Assembly: GCA_019671135.1 (NCBI GenBank)
Contig: JAHRHY010000003.1
Location: 3,100,001-3,164,000 of the forward strand
From: Linnemannia hyalina
Lineage: Eukaryota; Mortierellomycota; Mortierellomycetes; Mortierellales; Mortierellaceae
Reading direction: 5' to 3'
Length of the DNA: 64,000 bases
In this document: in pieces, positions 10,295 through 22,400 of the stretch
How the letters are laid out: each line of letters begins with the position of its first letter
Position numbering within the stretch: position 1 is the first letter of the stretch
Notes under the pieces: model-generated
What the model saw: the letters and a program-made list of their open reading frames with translations, nothing else
Told to the model about the DNA's origin: nothing
Databases searched by the model: none
Program-made: the position numbers and the translations under genes

Positions 10295-13200
10295 CTATGC
10301 TGCACCATGGTCCCACTGTGCCTGACCGTATGCCTATATAACCCGTACCATGGAAAAAAAAAAGAAAGTCAACATTAGTGATCAGTTGACAATAACACCC
10401 ACGACAGCACTCAAGTGCAAAGAAAAGTGCTAAAAGGTAAACTTACTCCGGTGGCGGGTGGGTACGAGTAGCCGCTTGCGGGACCAGCCCACTGTGCATG
10501 AGCAGGGTCAACCATTTCCGATCCTGCGTCTGAAGGTGCCACTGCACTGTCCTTCTCCACACTTTCGGATGATGCCTGCACTTGGCCATCCATAGCCACA
10601 TCATCCCTCTTCTCCTCCTTCACCTCTGCTTCTTCCTGTCTATGCCTCTTGGCTCGCTCTTCCTCCTCGGCCTGTTCAGCAGCAGCAGCAGCTCGCTTCC
10701 TCGACTGAGCCACATAGACCGACGGTGCTTTGATATCAGCCTCCAGCTGGTTGTACCTTGCCGCAGAGGTGCCAAACTCCATCACAAAGTCAAGGTAGCT
10801 CTGGCCGTAATCATTCCTTACTGACTCTGGAAGACCCGAGTAGCGCACCTGTTCATAGACTGCCGACACACGCTTCTCATAGTCTTCGCCTATTGTTTCA
10901 TTGAATAATAAAAGAATTAGTCGATCATCGATCACTCTGTACGTTGTTACTGTCATTTCCACATTGTTAACCGATGTCATCAAAAATAATGATCAAGAAA
11001 GAACATAGGGAGACGGATACCACAAAGACGTGGGGAAAAAAAAAGAAAAACAAGGAAAAGCAAGTACAAGAGCATGTAGACAAAAGTGGAGACACAAAGG
11101 CAAAGAATAAAAAGAGGTACATACCTGGTTGATCCATCTCAAACTTGATGTAGTTGGAAAAGTAAAACCTGCTGTCAAACTTTCCTTCCCCAGTCTTGAA
11201 GATCGCACGCGCTCCATCGACATCCTTCCTCACCTGCCACAAAAACTTGGCGTACAGTGTCACAATCGCGGTCTGGGTCATCATATCGATATTGTCCAGA
11301 CCCAGCTGAGATGCATACACCAACTCGGATGCCGAAAGATCGCTCGGTGAAATGCGTCTCTCAAAGTTAGCAAATCGAACAATCGTCTCGATATGTCCAG
11401 GCACTATCGAAGAAATAACGGTGGCGCGTTAGTCTCCAAATTTTGTTCAAGAACACATTCAAACTCAAACAATGACATACACTTACAGCGCTCAAGTGTT
11501 TTCTGGTACTGCTGGCGGGCTGCCTCATTGTCTCCGCGCTCTTCCTCGATCATGGCGAGCGTAAGGGCCAGTGAGGGGTTCGAGGAGGGTACCATGACAA
11601 CCGCCCTCGAGTAAATATCCTGTAAAAGGTCAACATTGCCCAGTGATCTGGCCCATGCTCCATATCTCAACCAAAACTCTTCATACAGTGCCTATTTCGG
11701 TTAAATGGTGCAAAGTTAAACTTGTTAGCATCTCTGCCGATGAGAAGCGCTCCAGCGAAACAATCAGTGGCCATTCATGTACTTACACAGGTAACAAGGC
11801 AGCGCTCGTAAAGGACGCGGATGCGTTCGACATCGCCCTCAGTCTCCTCAAAGTCGAGATATCGGCGCCAGTTGGACAGTTGTGGCATGTCCATGGGCTT
11901 GACATGAAAGTATGGCCGCTTGATCTCAGCCTCAAAGGGCCACCTCTTGTTAGTCTCCTCAGCTGTGCGAGCATAGATCAAGCCACTCGCCTCGATCACC
12001 AAGCGACGGATCTCTGCCTCCAATTGCTCCTCTGGCATCTCCTCAGAAGATTCATCCTGAGCCCCTCTAGCTGTCGCCTTGGCCTTGAAAGTGTTGTATT
12101 GCTCCTCTGACAAAATCTCGCTCATTGGGCGGGTCGACGCCAATTGCACATATCTACCAGGGGAAATATCGAAGATTAAGAATAAGTGCTGTTAGTCACG
12201 CTGGTCAAGTCCCCATCCTGACAAATGCGTTGCAATTTGTGATCCGAGTCGGAGCGGACTTACTGCTGGTAGAAACGCGCGTATTGATGCATTGGGATCT
12301 TGATGACGCGCTCCATAAGCTGGAACATCTTAGAGTGCTCCTCCTTCTCCTCGTAGAACGAAATGAACTTTTCCCAGAAAACATGAGGCATAAAGTCCAG
12401 CCCGACGCATTTTGCTCCGCGTTCGAAAAGCCTAGAAGGATAAATTGGAAGAACAAGTTAATAGGTATTCATTCAAATAAGGCGCGAGCAAAAGTCACGA
12501 TAGAAAAAAGGGTAATCGCATACACAGTGAGATGAGTAGAGTGAAAGGAGAATGAAATGGTGGACTGAAAATCACGGAAACGTAAACTGCCTTGTCACGC
12601 CGAGTCCGTCCTGTTCCTTCCTTAGGATCGACAGAGAATGAACAGGTCGCGTTCCCAGATCTTTGGCTCTAGTCCTGATGGGCGCGATATATGATGGAGG
12701 CGCACGATATGTGACGGAGGCGCATCATAGGTGTGCAACCAAAATGGTACACGGATCAGAGCGTGGACCTCCCGTATATTCCACAATAACGCGACAATCA
12801 TCCTCCAAGGAACCAAACAAAAAAACGACAAAAAACGTATTTGCTTGCCCTTGCATCCTGATGTAGTAGTAGGAGAGAGAGACTGCACGCGAATTCCTGT
12901 GAGCTCGCTGTTCTTTGGTCTGTTAAGATTCGGTCGCTTGGATCCTTGGGAGAGAAAATCCACTAGAGCTGCTCCTTTTTCAAGTCCTGGCGAAGGTTTT
13001 CCAGATAATAAGAAGGACGGGCGAAAATATCCAATGCCAATGGTTCGTGAATACAAGCGGCCTTGCTCGCATCAAAGTGAGGGAAGAGGGCAGTCCACAC
13101 AAAAGAAGAGCGCGTGCAATGACATGAAAAGCAACAACAAAAAAAGGGACAAGAGCAAGAACGCATGATAAGAGCACTCACTGTTCAATTTCTTCCCGGT

Positions 13201-13946
13201 TGTCGGCCTTGTGCTCCATGATGAACGTGCAGTACTGGACCCACAGGTCGACCGAGTTGGCGATTCCCTTGACACCACGTTCAAAGATCTATTGTTATCA
13301 TTCATTGATCAATTGATTAAGGTGATTTTGATCAGTAACAATAGTCGCGATCACGTCATGTTTATCCGCATGGGCAACAAAGATTTGGTTAGTAGTCCTG
13401 TACCTCAATGGCACCTTCTGCACCGCGGGCGAGAAACTCCAGATCAGAGTACTTCTTCCAGTATCCAAAGCAGAGCGGGAACTGTTCCAGAAAGGCATCG
13501 TACAGGATCCTGACATTGGCAATGTTGGCTGGAGGCGCATCGGGCGTGAACCCTCCGTCCTGTCTATCAGCCAAACGCATCAGTTCCTCCCAAACGTCAA
13601 ACTCTCCTGGTGTGGCCTTGATGACTGTCCAGCATCTGTCCCATGCTTCAATAAGGGCGGGATCCGTTGTAGTTGGCATAGGTGCGCCACTAGGTGTTGT
13701 CGTCGGTTGCTGGGGGACGACTACTTCGCCTCCGTTCTCCTCCTGAACACTGTTGACATCGGCTGCCCCTATAGTAGTACAACAGCAACAATAAACCGCA
13801 CAGGTTAGTTATCAGTATACTTTTTTACAGTTGGTCAAGGTTGATCATGCTACTGATCTTGTCTCTCTGCGCAAAAGTATTGGTGATTGTGGTCTGTTAC
13901 CGTGGTGGGGTGATGTGTAAGCAACGGCTGCTTCTGCGGAGTCCAT
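10295..13946 (-). CDS. PRP39: U1 snRNP-associated splicing factor PRP39/PRPF39
   Basis: Nine exons (13901..13946, 13404..13768, 13182..13288, 12264..12431, 11787..12153, 11487..11691, 11125..11403, 10447..10889, 10295..10333) give 672 aa with closed phase and GT-AG junctions. The protein is an array of HAT repeats, for example WDRCWTVIKATPGEFDVWEE, VRILYDAFLEQFPLCFGYWK, VDLWVQYCTFIMEH and WRRYLDFEETEGDVERIRVL. Order and spacing match Prp39, the U1 snRNP scaffold that helps commit the 5' splice site. The C-terminus is charged, then G/Y/Q-rich, ending on a 13-codon last exon. The intron between exons 3 and 4 is 749 nt, far longer than the others. The gene is head-to-head with the unknown gene at 14288. 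Confidence 0.92.
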
Positions 13947-14287
13947 GGAGATGAGAGTTTGTTCTTTTGGCTGTTTTTTGTTTGTGGAAGAGATGAGGCG
14001 TGGAGTTGAGTGAGAGTGTGGAAAGTGTGCAAGTGCGCAGGTAAAGGAAGGAGAGTTGATCCGATGGTGTCAGGTTAGAGAGAGACAAAGGAGCAAGCAA
14101 GGTTCATGATCAATGGACTGCCACCAAAACGGTGCTAAACTACGTCACTCAGGCAAAAGCGAAGTCTTGTCACGTTTTTCCTTTATCTTCGCTTTTCGTC
14201 CTTTCTCTCACTCTCTCCCTCTCTCCCTCTCTTCTTTTTCGTCTTCCTTTCAACCTCTCATTCCCTCGACCAAGGCGAACAACGACA
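13947..14287. promoter_or_regulatory. divergent promoter, PRP39 / unknown gene
   Basis: The 341 nt between the two start codons must carry both promoters. It contains a CT-rich tract at 14205-14260, of the kind often seen ahead of fungal start sites. No clear TATA box was seen. Confidence 0.5.
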
Positions 14288-15466
14288 ATGTCATTCACCT
14301 GTGGATGCAACTCAACTGACCAGCCAAAGGAGCCCCAGTTTAAAAAGTCAAAGTACTTTGTACGTCAAACTGGACAAGGTGTTGTTCGCTTTTGCCTTTC
14401 AATATCATATGGTATCACACGGCATCATACCATGCTGTGTATTGTTACGATCAAACTCACCATTCTTCATGGTTCGACGCTATTAGGAGGACGTGGCGGC
14501 AAGCTTTGCTGTCAACACCAAGTACCAGGTAACGAAACAATGGAAATCAGCACGATGTAAAAGTCTATCTAGTCTGCACTATGTCAGATCAGTAAACAGA
14601 AGCCTATTATTCTCACATCCCATTTTTTAACCTCTGGTGTTTTCTCAATTCTAGACTCTTTATGCACAGTAAGAACGCCGCTTTGAGGATATGATGTTGA
14701 CAGACTGCATGAGGAACGAAAGTGTCGCGAAAGAAAAAAAAACTCACATGGACCACACGACTTGTGTGATTCGTTATGACTAGTTACTCATGGTTGGTCG
14801 AGGCAAGACGTGACATCCCCAAGAACGCCTTCATCGAGGCCGAACTCCACAACCCTGCCGACTTTGCCAAGCCTCTCAAAGTCACAGCAATCGAACTCCA
14901 GGCCCAGGATGGCGAGTCGCCTTGGTAAAAAAAAATACAAATTGCGTCTCAATATGCGATCGCTTAAATGGATCACAGGCGAGAAGAGTGTTCTTTCCTA
15001 AACTTTCGTGGTTTACTTTCCTCCTCCTTGTGAAACACCATAGGGCAAACCGTCGGTTCTATGTGCTGTCACCCCGGTTGGAGACTCTGACGTGTGGTCT
15101 TCACCCAGTTAAGCTGAACATTTACAAAGACGAGGTAACCATGTATGATTCAATTCCACATAGCGTGTGATTTGTGTGGTGCATGTTCCGAGCCAGCCAT
15201 TTCTCCACACATGATCGAGAATTGTACGACATTGCGTCCCTCCCTCGCTTGACTTGTGAACTAATGAAATGCATCTCTTGGTTTTTCGTTCATAGTCCAG
15301 GAGCTCGCTGTTGGGGTCACACGAGAATGCCATTCTGTCGCGGATTGACACTCAGTACTGCATGAAGGACGAGTTTATGGAGAAGATGAAGGAGGCTGCC
15401 AAGAATACCGAGTGGAAGTCTATGAAGGCAGAAGGATCGAACGTACATAGTGGTGTGGGATCATAG
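14288..15466 (+). CDS. unknown conserved-looking 176-aa protein, six exons
   Basis: The chain 14288..14359, 14487..14528, 14655..14668, 14784..14924, 15044..15134, 15296..15466 uses GT-AG junctions throughout and closes in frame to a 176-aa protein. Exon 3 is a 14-nt microexon. The N-terminus carries CGC in a short Cys motif; the middle (WLVEARRDIPKNAFIEAEL) looks folded and the C-terminus is helical (MKDEFMEKMKEAAKN). There is no signal peptide or transmembrane segment. I do not recognise the family. Five introns in a 531-nt coding sequence and consistent phase argue that it is real and old. The divergent pairing with PRP39 suggests shared transcription, but no function follows from that. 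Confidence 0.75.
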
Positions 15467-16249
15467 ATATATTCCTTTCTGTTACAAAAATGAACTACCT
15501 TGCATTTTCTATCTTCATTGGCGTGTCCCTTCTTTTTATTCCATCCTTTCAGTGTTGATCACCAAATGATACACCGATGATAATTCTCTCGCACGAATGG
15601 ATGCAATCGCCTTTTCGCGTGTTGATTAGTGACGAAGGATGAAGTGCAAACGCGTTGATGCGAGACTCAGCACGAAACGCGTTGTGTTGAGGACAGCGCA
15701 GCACCTATGCGGAGCGGTGTCAAACCCTGATGCCTGCGAGCAGGAAATAACAATACCGAAGGTTCGTTTTGAATACCAGGCTTACTTGATCACAACCATA
15801 ACTACAGCCATGGGTGTCATGGCAAACAATACCCATGGCAAGCTTGACCATGGAGTCTGCGCATTTGTGGCTTGATGTCTACTCTGTTCCTGACAAATGA
15901 CGATCTTGTCCCTGGGAACTTGTGTGAGTGGCAATGGGTCCGATGGGTCAATTGATCCAATCCCCTCTCTCACCTTCAAGCAAATGAACAATTGAGGAAA
16001 ATAATAATGGCGCCGTTCGTCGTTTGTTGTGTGCATGTGTGATAATTTTATTTTTGAGTTGGGTGGAGCGCGGCGTCTATTTCCCCGGCGAATATACGCT
16101 GCTGCGCTGTGATTTGGTGCAAATGCATAAATAGGAGCCATCATTCCCCTTTCTTTCTACTTTATCGACAGCAACAGCAACAACCATCCCTCTCTTTCAC
16201 TCTCATACACACTTCCGCACCCTCAACACCCCTACAACACAAGAAAAAA
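15467..16249. other. intergenic region
   Basis: This is the 3' flank of the unknown gene and the promoter of the beta-lactamase-fold gene. A possible TATA-like element (GCATAAATAGG, 16125-16135) lies about 115 nt before the ATG at 16250. The 5' UTR is CA/TC-rich. No gene is visible. Confidence 0.45.
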
Positions 16250-17128
16250 ATGACTCGTGCATCGTCCTTCGTCTGTGTCACCTGCGGTGTCAACACCCTC
16301 GCAGTCCCCTCTGGCAAGCCCCAAGAATCCTGCATCATCTGCGACGATCCTCGCCAGTACGTCCGTCAAGGCGGCCAGGAATGGACCACTCTCGAGGAAC
16401 TCAAGTCCAGCGGAAAATACACCAATGTCTTTACTCCTACAACGGCCGACCCTGAACATTTGATCTCTATCTCGACCACACCTTCTTATGCGATCGGCCA
16501 GCGCGGGATCCTCGTCAAGACTCCCAAGGGCAACATTCTCTGGGACTGTATCACGCTTATTGACGACGAAACAGTCCGCAAGATCAAGGAGGACCATGGA
16601 GGGCTCAAGGCGATTGTCATCTCCCACCCACATTACTACTCGTCTCTCAAGGACTGGAGTGAGGCGTTTGGAGGGATCCCTATCTACACCCATGCCAACG
16701 ACAAGCAGTGGCTCCAGCGTCCTGCCGACAACCACATCTTCTGGGAGGGTACCTCTCTCGACCTCCTCGACGGAGAGGTCAAGGTGTTGTGCCCTGGTGG
16801 ACACTTTGACGGATCAAGTCTGCTGCTCTGGAACAAGAACCTCCTGGTCGCCGATACGATGATGGTCGCGGCCTCGCGCAAGTCCGTCTCGTTCATGTAC
16901 AGTTTTCCCAACTACTGGCCCCTGGGACCCAACGAGGTTCAAACGATCTGGAAAACTGTCCGACCTTACGAGGTCAACAACATTCTGGGCGCATGGATTG
17001 GCAAGGAGATTGTTGGCAACGGTCGCAACATCATCTTCAACAGTGCCAAGTTGTACACTCAGTACAGCGGACATGACTCCAACAAGTTTTATGGCTCTGA
17101 CAGTGACGAGCTCACTTTCAGCAAGTAA
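16250..17128 (+). CDS. metallo-beta-lactamase-fold protein
   Basis: Single-exon 292-aa protein, probably cytosolic. The N-terminus holds two CxxC pairs (C9/C12 and C28/C31) likely to bind zinc. The beta-lactamase fold follows: the metal motif is HPHYYSSLKDW, which keeps HxH but lacks the following Asp-His of the canonical HxHxDH. Later motifs are PGGHFDGSS and LLVADTMMV, consistent with the third His and bridging Asp. This variant motif occurs in a eukaryotic and bacterial subfamily of unknown substrate, so hydrolase activity is possible but unproven. I chose the ATG at 16250 rather than in-frame upstream codons, because upstream sequence is UTR-like (CA-rich, AAGAAAAAA before the ATG). Confidence 0.85.
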   Translation: MTRASSFVCVTCGVNTLAVPSGKPQESCIICDDPRQYVRQGGQEWTTLEELKSSGKYTNVFTPTTADPEHLISISTTPSYAIGQRGILVKTPKGNILWDCITLIDDETVRKIKEDHGGLKAIVISHPHYYSSLKDWSEAFGGIPIYTHANDKQWLQRPADNHIFWEGTSLDLLDGEVKVLCPGGHFDGSSLLLWNKNLLVADTMMVAASRKSVSFMYSFPNYWPLGPNEVQTIWKTVRPYEVNNILGAWIGKEIVGNGRNIIFNSAKLYTQYSGHDSNKFYGSDSDELTFSK

Positions 17129-17604
17129 GCACTTGCTATTAATTCCCACGGATCCACCCTAGTGCAGGATGATCCTCCTTCCCCCCTTTTATGCAGACCC
17201 CCTTTTTTTTCTCATATTCTATCGCCATCATTTTCTCATTCAAAAGTGAAACCCAAAGCGAATCATATCACTAATATCAAAATGCTTATTTGTCTCTGAT
17301 GGTAATGGGTGCTGTATCACTGATGCGGCACCTGTGTGAAAAGGGAGATGTGGAATGAAAAATGAGGTTTCTCTTTATTCCTTCGATGCGTGATTGTCGA
17401 AAGAGATAAACAAAGGCTTACTCGGGGACATGATTGCCCGAGATGAATAGTGTGCGGATGTACAAGGAAGGAAGGAGTGAGGGAGAAGGTGAGAAATAGT
17501 AGTAAATAAGAGGTATATAACAGTGCACAAAGGAACGTAAGTAGTTCCTTGTGTGCGTGGGGTGCTGTGACATCAGCAGGAGAAGAGAGGCGAAGTGATC
17601 GCGT
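17129..17604. other. convergent 3' flanks
   Basis: This 476-nt space lies between two convergent genes. It holds their UTRs and polyadenylation regions; nothing else is seen. Confidence 0.5.
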
Positions 17605-19471
17605 CTACTTGGTCAAGGCCGAAAGACAGTTGACGGTCTGGGAAGCCTTGGGGTTGATGAAGGCGTTGACGGAGTTGAAGACAATGGGGTCGAGCATCTG
17701 CAGGACGTGGCCGCTATTAGATGTGTGCATAAGGGTGAGAGAGAATAGAGGTGAGTGATCTTGTTTTCTCAGTGGTGTTGAACACTGTCAAGAGAGAGTC
17801 GTTATTCAATATGAAATACCTCAAATCCAGACTGCAGAGATCCTGGAGAACGACATTGCGGACCAAGGGGTTGTTGTCTCGGAGCTTGCCGTTGGTGTAA
17901 GGGGTGACGACCTCATCAAACTTGGAGACAATGAACTTGTATTCCACACCAGGGACAGTGTCGCCACCGGCGTTGAGCTTGGTCAAGAAGTCGCTTCCCT
18001 CCAAGAGCTGGAAGCACGACAAGCAGACGGGATCGACGAGCCTAGTAGGTACAGAGAGAAAGTAGAGGAAGGGTGAGTGGGAGTGAATTTTTGGGGTTGC
18101 TGTTGATCTTATAGCCAAGTGCTCATGTTTACATGCAAGAGACGAATGCTGGATTGGACACTTACTTCTTAATAGGGTCATAAAGCTGGTTACATCGATG
18201 ACAAAGAAAAAAGAGAGCAGGCAAACAAAACAAAGAGGCGTGATTAGTAAAAAGGTGCATGGTTTGCGCCACCCGCACTCCACACATTCCTGAACGCGAC
18301 AAGAACAGGATCCAAGACGAGCAAAGACTTACGCCGAGGGAGTTGAGGAAAGGGTAGAGACCGTTGAGGTTGGTTCCGTAGGCGATGGCACCAAAAGCTG
18401 TAAACTTGGCTACAATGACAGAAGTACATAAAAGAGCTTTCTTGTTAGCTGCTGATGCTGTTTCATTAGGCTCACTTATCTTCTTTCTCCTTTGTTCTTC
18501 TTTCTCCTTTGTTCTTCTTTCTCCATGTCATCCAGGTACGGCTGGAAGAGTACACAGCATTCCAAGAGACAAGACAAATGTTCACCTACCGACTTTAGCT
18601 TGTCCGCCAAGGAACTTGAGGTAGTAGCGAGGCATCAACGATCCCTGGGAGTGACCCACCAAATCGACCTTGGTTGCGCCGGTCGCGGAAAGCACCTTAT
18701 CGACAAAAGCCGACAGCTCGGCGGCGCTGTTCTCCATCTTGTCCAATCCGGCAAACAGGGGGATGTTCTGGTAACGTCCATAAGTCAAAGAGAACACGCA
18801 GAAGCCCTTTGCAGCGAGTCTGTTGGGTGAAGAGGTGGAAAGTGATCGGGAAAGGTGCAATTGAGTAATTTTTTGTTTGGTTAATCATTTCACAGGGGTT
18901 TTGTACAGGAAGAAAAAAAAATTGGACATTGCCGATTGTTCAATGGGTTCGCGAGAGAGAGAGCGCACTCACCTTGGGCTCATGTACAGCCAATTGTCCC
19001 AGCCGTTTCCGATCTTTTTTTTGCGAAGTAAACGTCAAAAAAGATATGTTCATAGAGGAGAAGACGTAGAAGGAAGGGGGTGGTTATTAGTCGATTGAAG
19101 GAATCATTTTCGCTGGAAAAAGGACAGAGGAGTGCGTACTGATCCAATTCGATCCACATCTGTCCCTCTTTTTTCCCCCTCCCAATCCTCTTGCCAACAA
19201 AAAAAGAGTAACTTACAAGACCGTGGACGAGAATGACGGGTCGCTGACCAGCCTTAGGCTTGCAGTTCCAGTCATTGGCGCCATTGAAGGCACGCTTCAT
19301 CAGCTGCTCGTGCTCCTCGATCTGCTCGGCGGTGTAGATACGGTCGCTCACGGGGATATAGGCGCTAACGGCATCGACAGGTTCGGCAGGGATGGGAGAG
19401 GCTTCGACAAAGGTTGACGCGATGGTGGCCAAGGCAATGGCGGCAATGGAAAGAGTCTTCGAGAAGAGCAT
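17605..19471 (-). CDS. secreted class 2 (EstA-type) lipase
   Basis: Seven exons (19217..19471, 18973..19013, 18590..18819, 18333..18409, 18166..18185, 17820..18041, 17605..17713) encode 317 aa. The N-terminus is a signal peptide ([17 protein letters not shown]). The alpha/beta-hydrolase core reads VILVHGL, then [20 protein letters not shown], with the nucleophile elbow VGHSQG (Ser about 156) followed by [11 protein letters not shown]. The acid is in [10 protein letters not shown] and the His in [10 protein letters not shown], completing the triad. This matches the extracellular triacylglycerol lipase/esterase family of fungi and actinobacteria. Exon 5 is only 20 nt and the acceptor of exon 2 follows an A-rich tract, so exon 2's start is the least certain junction. 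Confidence 0.9.
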
Positions 19472-22400
19472 GGTTGTTTGCTTGTTGTTCGTGAAGAGAA
19501 GGAGGAGTGAGATAGGCGTAAGGTTTGCTTGACTTGAACGGGTGCGAATATGGGCTACGCTGGAGAGCTTGATGAAGGCTGGAAGAGGGAACGGCGGTAG
19601 GACGAGGACGGACGGAAAGAGGGGATTTTGAGGAAGAGAGGAGGGGGCAAGTGGAAAGGTGTTGCGACAAGGAAACAAAACATGTGGGCATGGAGGGTCG
19701 TTTTATACGAGAGGAATGTAGAGAGTACTCGCCCAGTTTTTGTGTTTATTGTAGAAGAGAGAGAGAGCCTAGTTATTTGTTATTTCTTTTGCAAGGTACT
19801 TCTTTCTGTCGCCTTGGAAAAGTTACTCAGTCATCGATAATTTGAAGCTGGATGGGTCGAGTGTGTCGAAGTTACGGGTGTTGCTAATTAGCACGAGATG
19901 AATGAACAAGGCAGAATGGTATGGTAGAGGCGGGCATTAAGGAAAGGAAAATAACAACGGACAAAGGGGTTGACAGGGCCAGGGGGTCAGAGGGAGAGTG
20001 AAGCGATGGGAATTCAATAATTGAATAAGCAAAGGCTTTAATTGAATGAATCAGAGACAAAGGGGGGAAGGAATCAGGGGAGAGAAGGGGAACATGGCGC
20101 AAGGAATTTCCCGAGAGAATAATAATTCAACTAATGCGCTTCTTGTTGCTATTCTCACTCCTCTTGGACCTGTGCAGAAGGAAAACAGACAAATGAACTC
20201 TTTCTTGCTTGCTTTGTTGTTGTGGTCGTTGTACCGAAGACGAGGATGAAGGAGGGCGAAATCGTTGACATGCGCTGCGTGTCTAGTCTCCTCCTCTCCT
20301 CCTTTGCCTCCTTCTCGGCATTCCCCCTAACAAAGAGTACTAGTGCGCACATCAGCAAGGTTGCATAGTGGCATTCCGGCACCGGAACACTTCACTAGCC
20401 AGTCCGATTGTCACTTAGGCACAGTTCGGATCCTTCTTCCCTTTCTTTCAGGCACAAACAATAACGCGAAACAATCGAAACAGACAAACATCTAAAAGTG
20501 AAAAAAACATCAGCCGAGGATGTAATAATACCGTATTACTCCTCTCATCCTCCTGGACATCCCTATTGGGTTTGCACCCCATCGTAAAGTGCTTGTACAT
20601 CCTCGTCCGTATAGTCTTGTCACTCTGGCTGTCTGAAGTATGCAGATGGGGAGCGGAGGTTTGGTGTGTATCCTCCACCCAGCCATCCATTCCATAAAAC
20701 CCCACCAGTCAGGGACAATAGAGTTTTCTTTTCGTGAACCTTTTCTCTGTCAAAAGGGCAAAAAATCGTAGCCATGTGGAAATCCAATCAGATTCTTGCT
20801 CGATATGCATATCGTCTGCCGGCTGCTAGTCAACCAACCGCGTACCATTTTTTGTTATTTTCACATAAAGCTCTTTCAAGTCGAGTTGGATAAAGTAAAC
20901 AAGGGGTACCCGTAAACAAGTAGCTCGAGGTGTACCTCTATTGGCTAACCTACATACCATTGAAGAGTACTTGAAGGGGATGTCAGTGGAGAGCATGTGT
21001 GAAACCGAGATATAGAAGAAATAGCGGACAAAAGACGCTCCTCAATTGTTTGTTGTTCCAATCCACCTGCGCTGGACTCAAAGGTGACAATGGCTTTGCG
21101 GACGGAATAATAAACATAATCGTGTTTAGCAACTATCAATACAGAGAGAGGAGGGGGCCTCGGCCTCGGGGAGGACCTCCCATCTAGCGAGACTCGTGGA
21201 TTGTATAATGAAAATGGTGGAAAGAGTGGTGAAGAAAGAGTAGGGAGTGTCGATTGGGGTTTTCTTGGTTAGGGTGCATGACGCGTCCGCCGAGGGTTGA
21301 GTCGATCGTGTGTAAACAAACAAAGCGCCGAGGGTGACTGAGAGTCAATGATAAATGGAAGCCAAGGAGACAATGGCATGGGGAGAGAGAGAGAACGAAC
21401 CGTGGATTCCAGGGTGACAGTATGGATATGGGTGGAGGGAAAGAGGGTGGGTGAATAAACAATAAAGCAAAAAAAAGGAGGGCGTCATTTGGTAGCACAA
21501 ACTGTGGAGGAGAGAGGATAAAGAGAAGGCAGGGGTGATGATGCAGGTCCACATGTGTGTGTGGATACAATATCGACGTACTTCTCCCACATATCTTTTG
21601 CCCCTATTTCTCCTTTTCTACTCCTTTGCCTGCCCCACCTCTACAGTACAGGAGACTAAAAACAATAAAGACAGGAATGTCAGCAGGGATGAAGGCAAAA
21701 CTTAACATGAACAAGGAGGTGCCAATTGCACCTTTCTTTATTGCCCCTGTCCCTTTCCCTAACCTTGACCCCTTCTGCCCCCTTATGCCCAATGCACAGT
21801 TGGTAATAGGTTTGTATTGGTATATGGTATTGAGTGCGTCTCCGTTTCCAACCATATTTTCTTCGCCAGCCGAGGATTGAGTAAACAAATTGGTGGAGGA
21901 TGAGAGTTAGAGCAGCGAATGAGCTTCGGCGTCGACAGCAGGGGTGCTGTTACCACTACGGAGCCAATCGCCTCTACTTCCCTTGTCCCCTGCTGCTTGC
22001 ATGCAGTTAAAAGCGTCCATAGACTACCATACCCAATCTCAATGCTCTTTTACGCCTCATTGTCCTCAAAAAATCGCTCACGTTTCAATTGCCATCCCGA
22101 AGTCTCGGCTTACTCCCGCCCCACAAGCATACAATCCTCCTGAGCCGGGGTTCCCTTTTTTTTTTTACTATTGTTGTTGTGCCGGCCAACAAGCGAAAAA
22201 AAAAGTTGCCCAAAACATGGATGCCAAGAAGGACACGTGTTGACCAACAAAGCTTTCTCTGTAGTTTTGTTTACTCTTTGTTTACCATGCCCCAAGCGCT
22301 TCTATGGGTGTCTAGTCATCGGATCAATAAAGGGCTGGCGTTCTGTCATGAATATGTGCAAAGTACTCTCTTTTGGTCTCGACCGAGGAAAGGCTCCATG

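Noticed and set aside
12622..13056. 144-aa frame as a separate gene inside PRP39
   Set aside because: Lies entirely within an intron with good splice sites and shows no recognisable domain; kept only as an observation about intron length.
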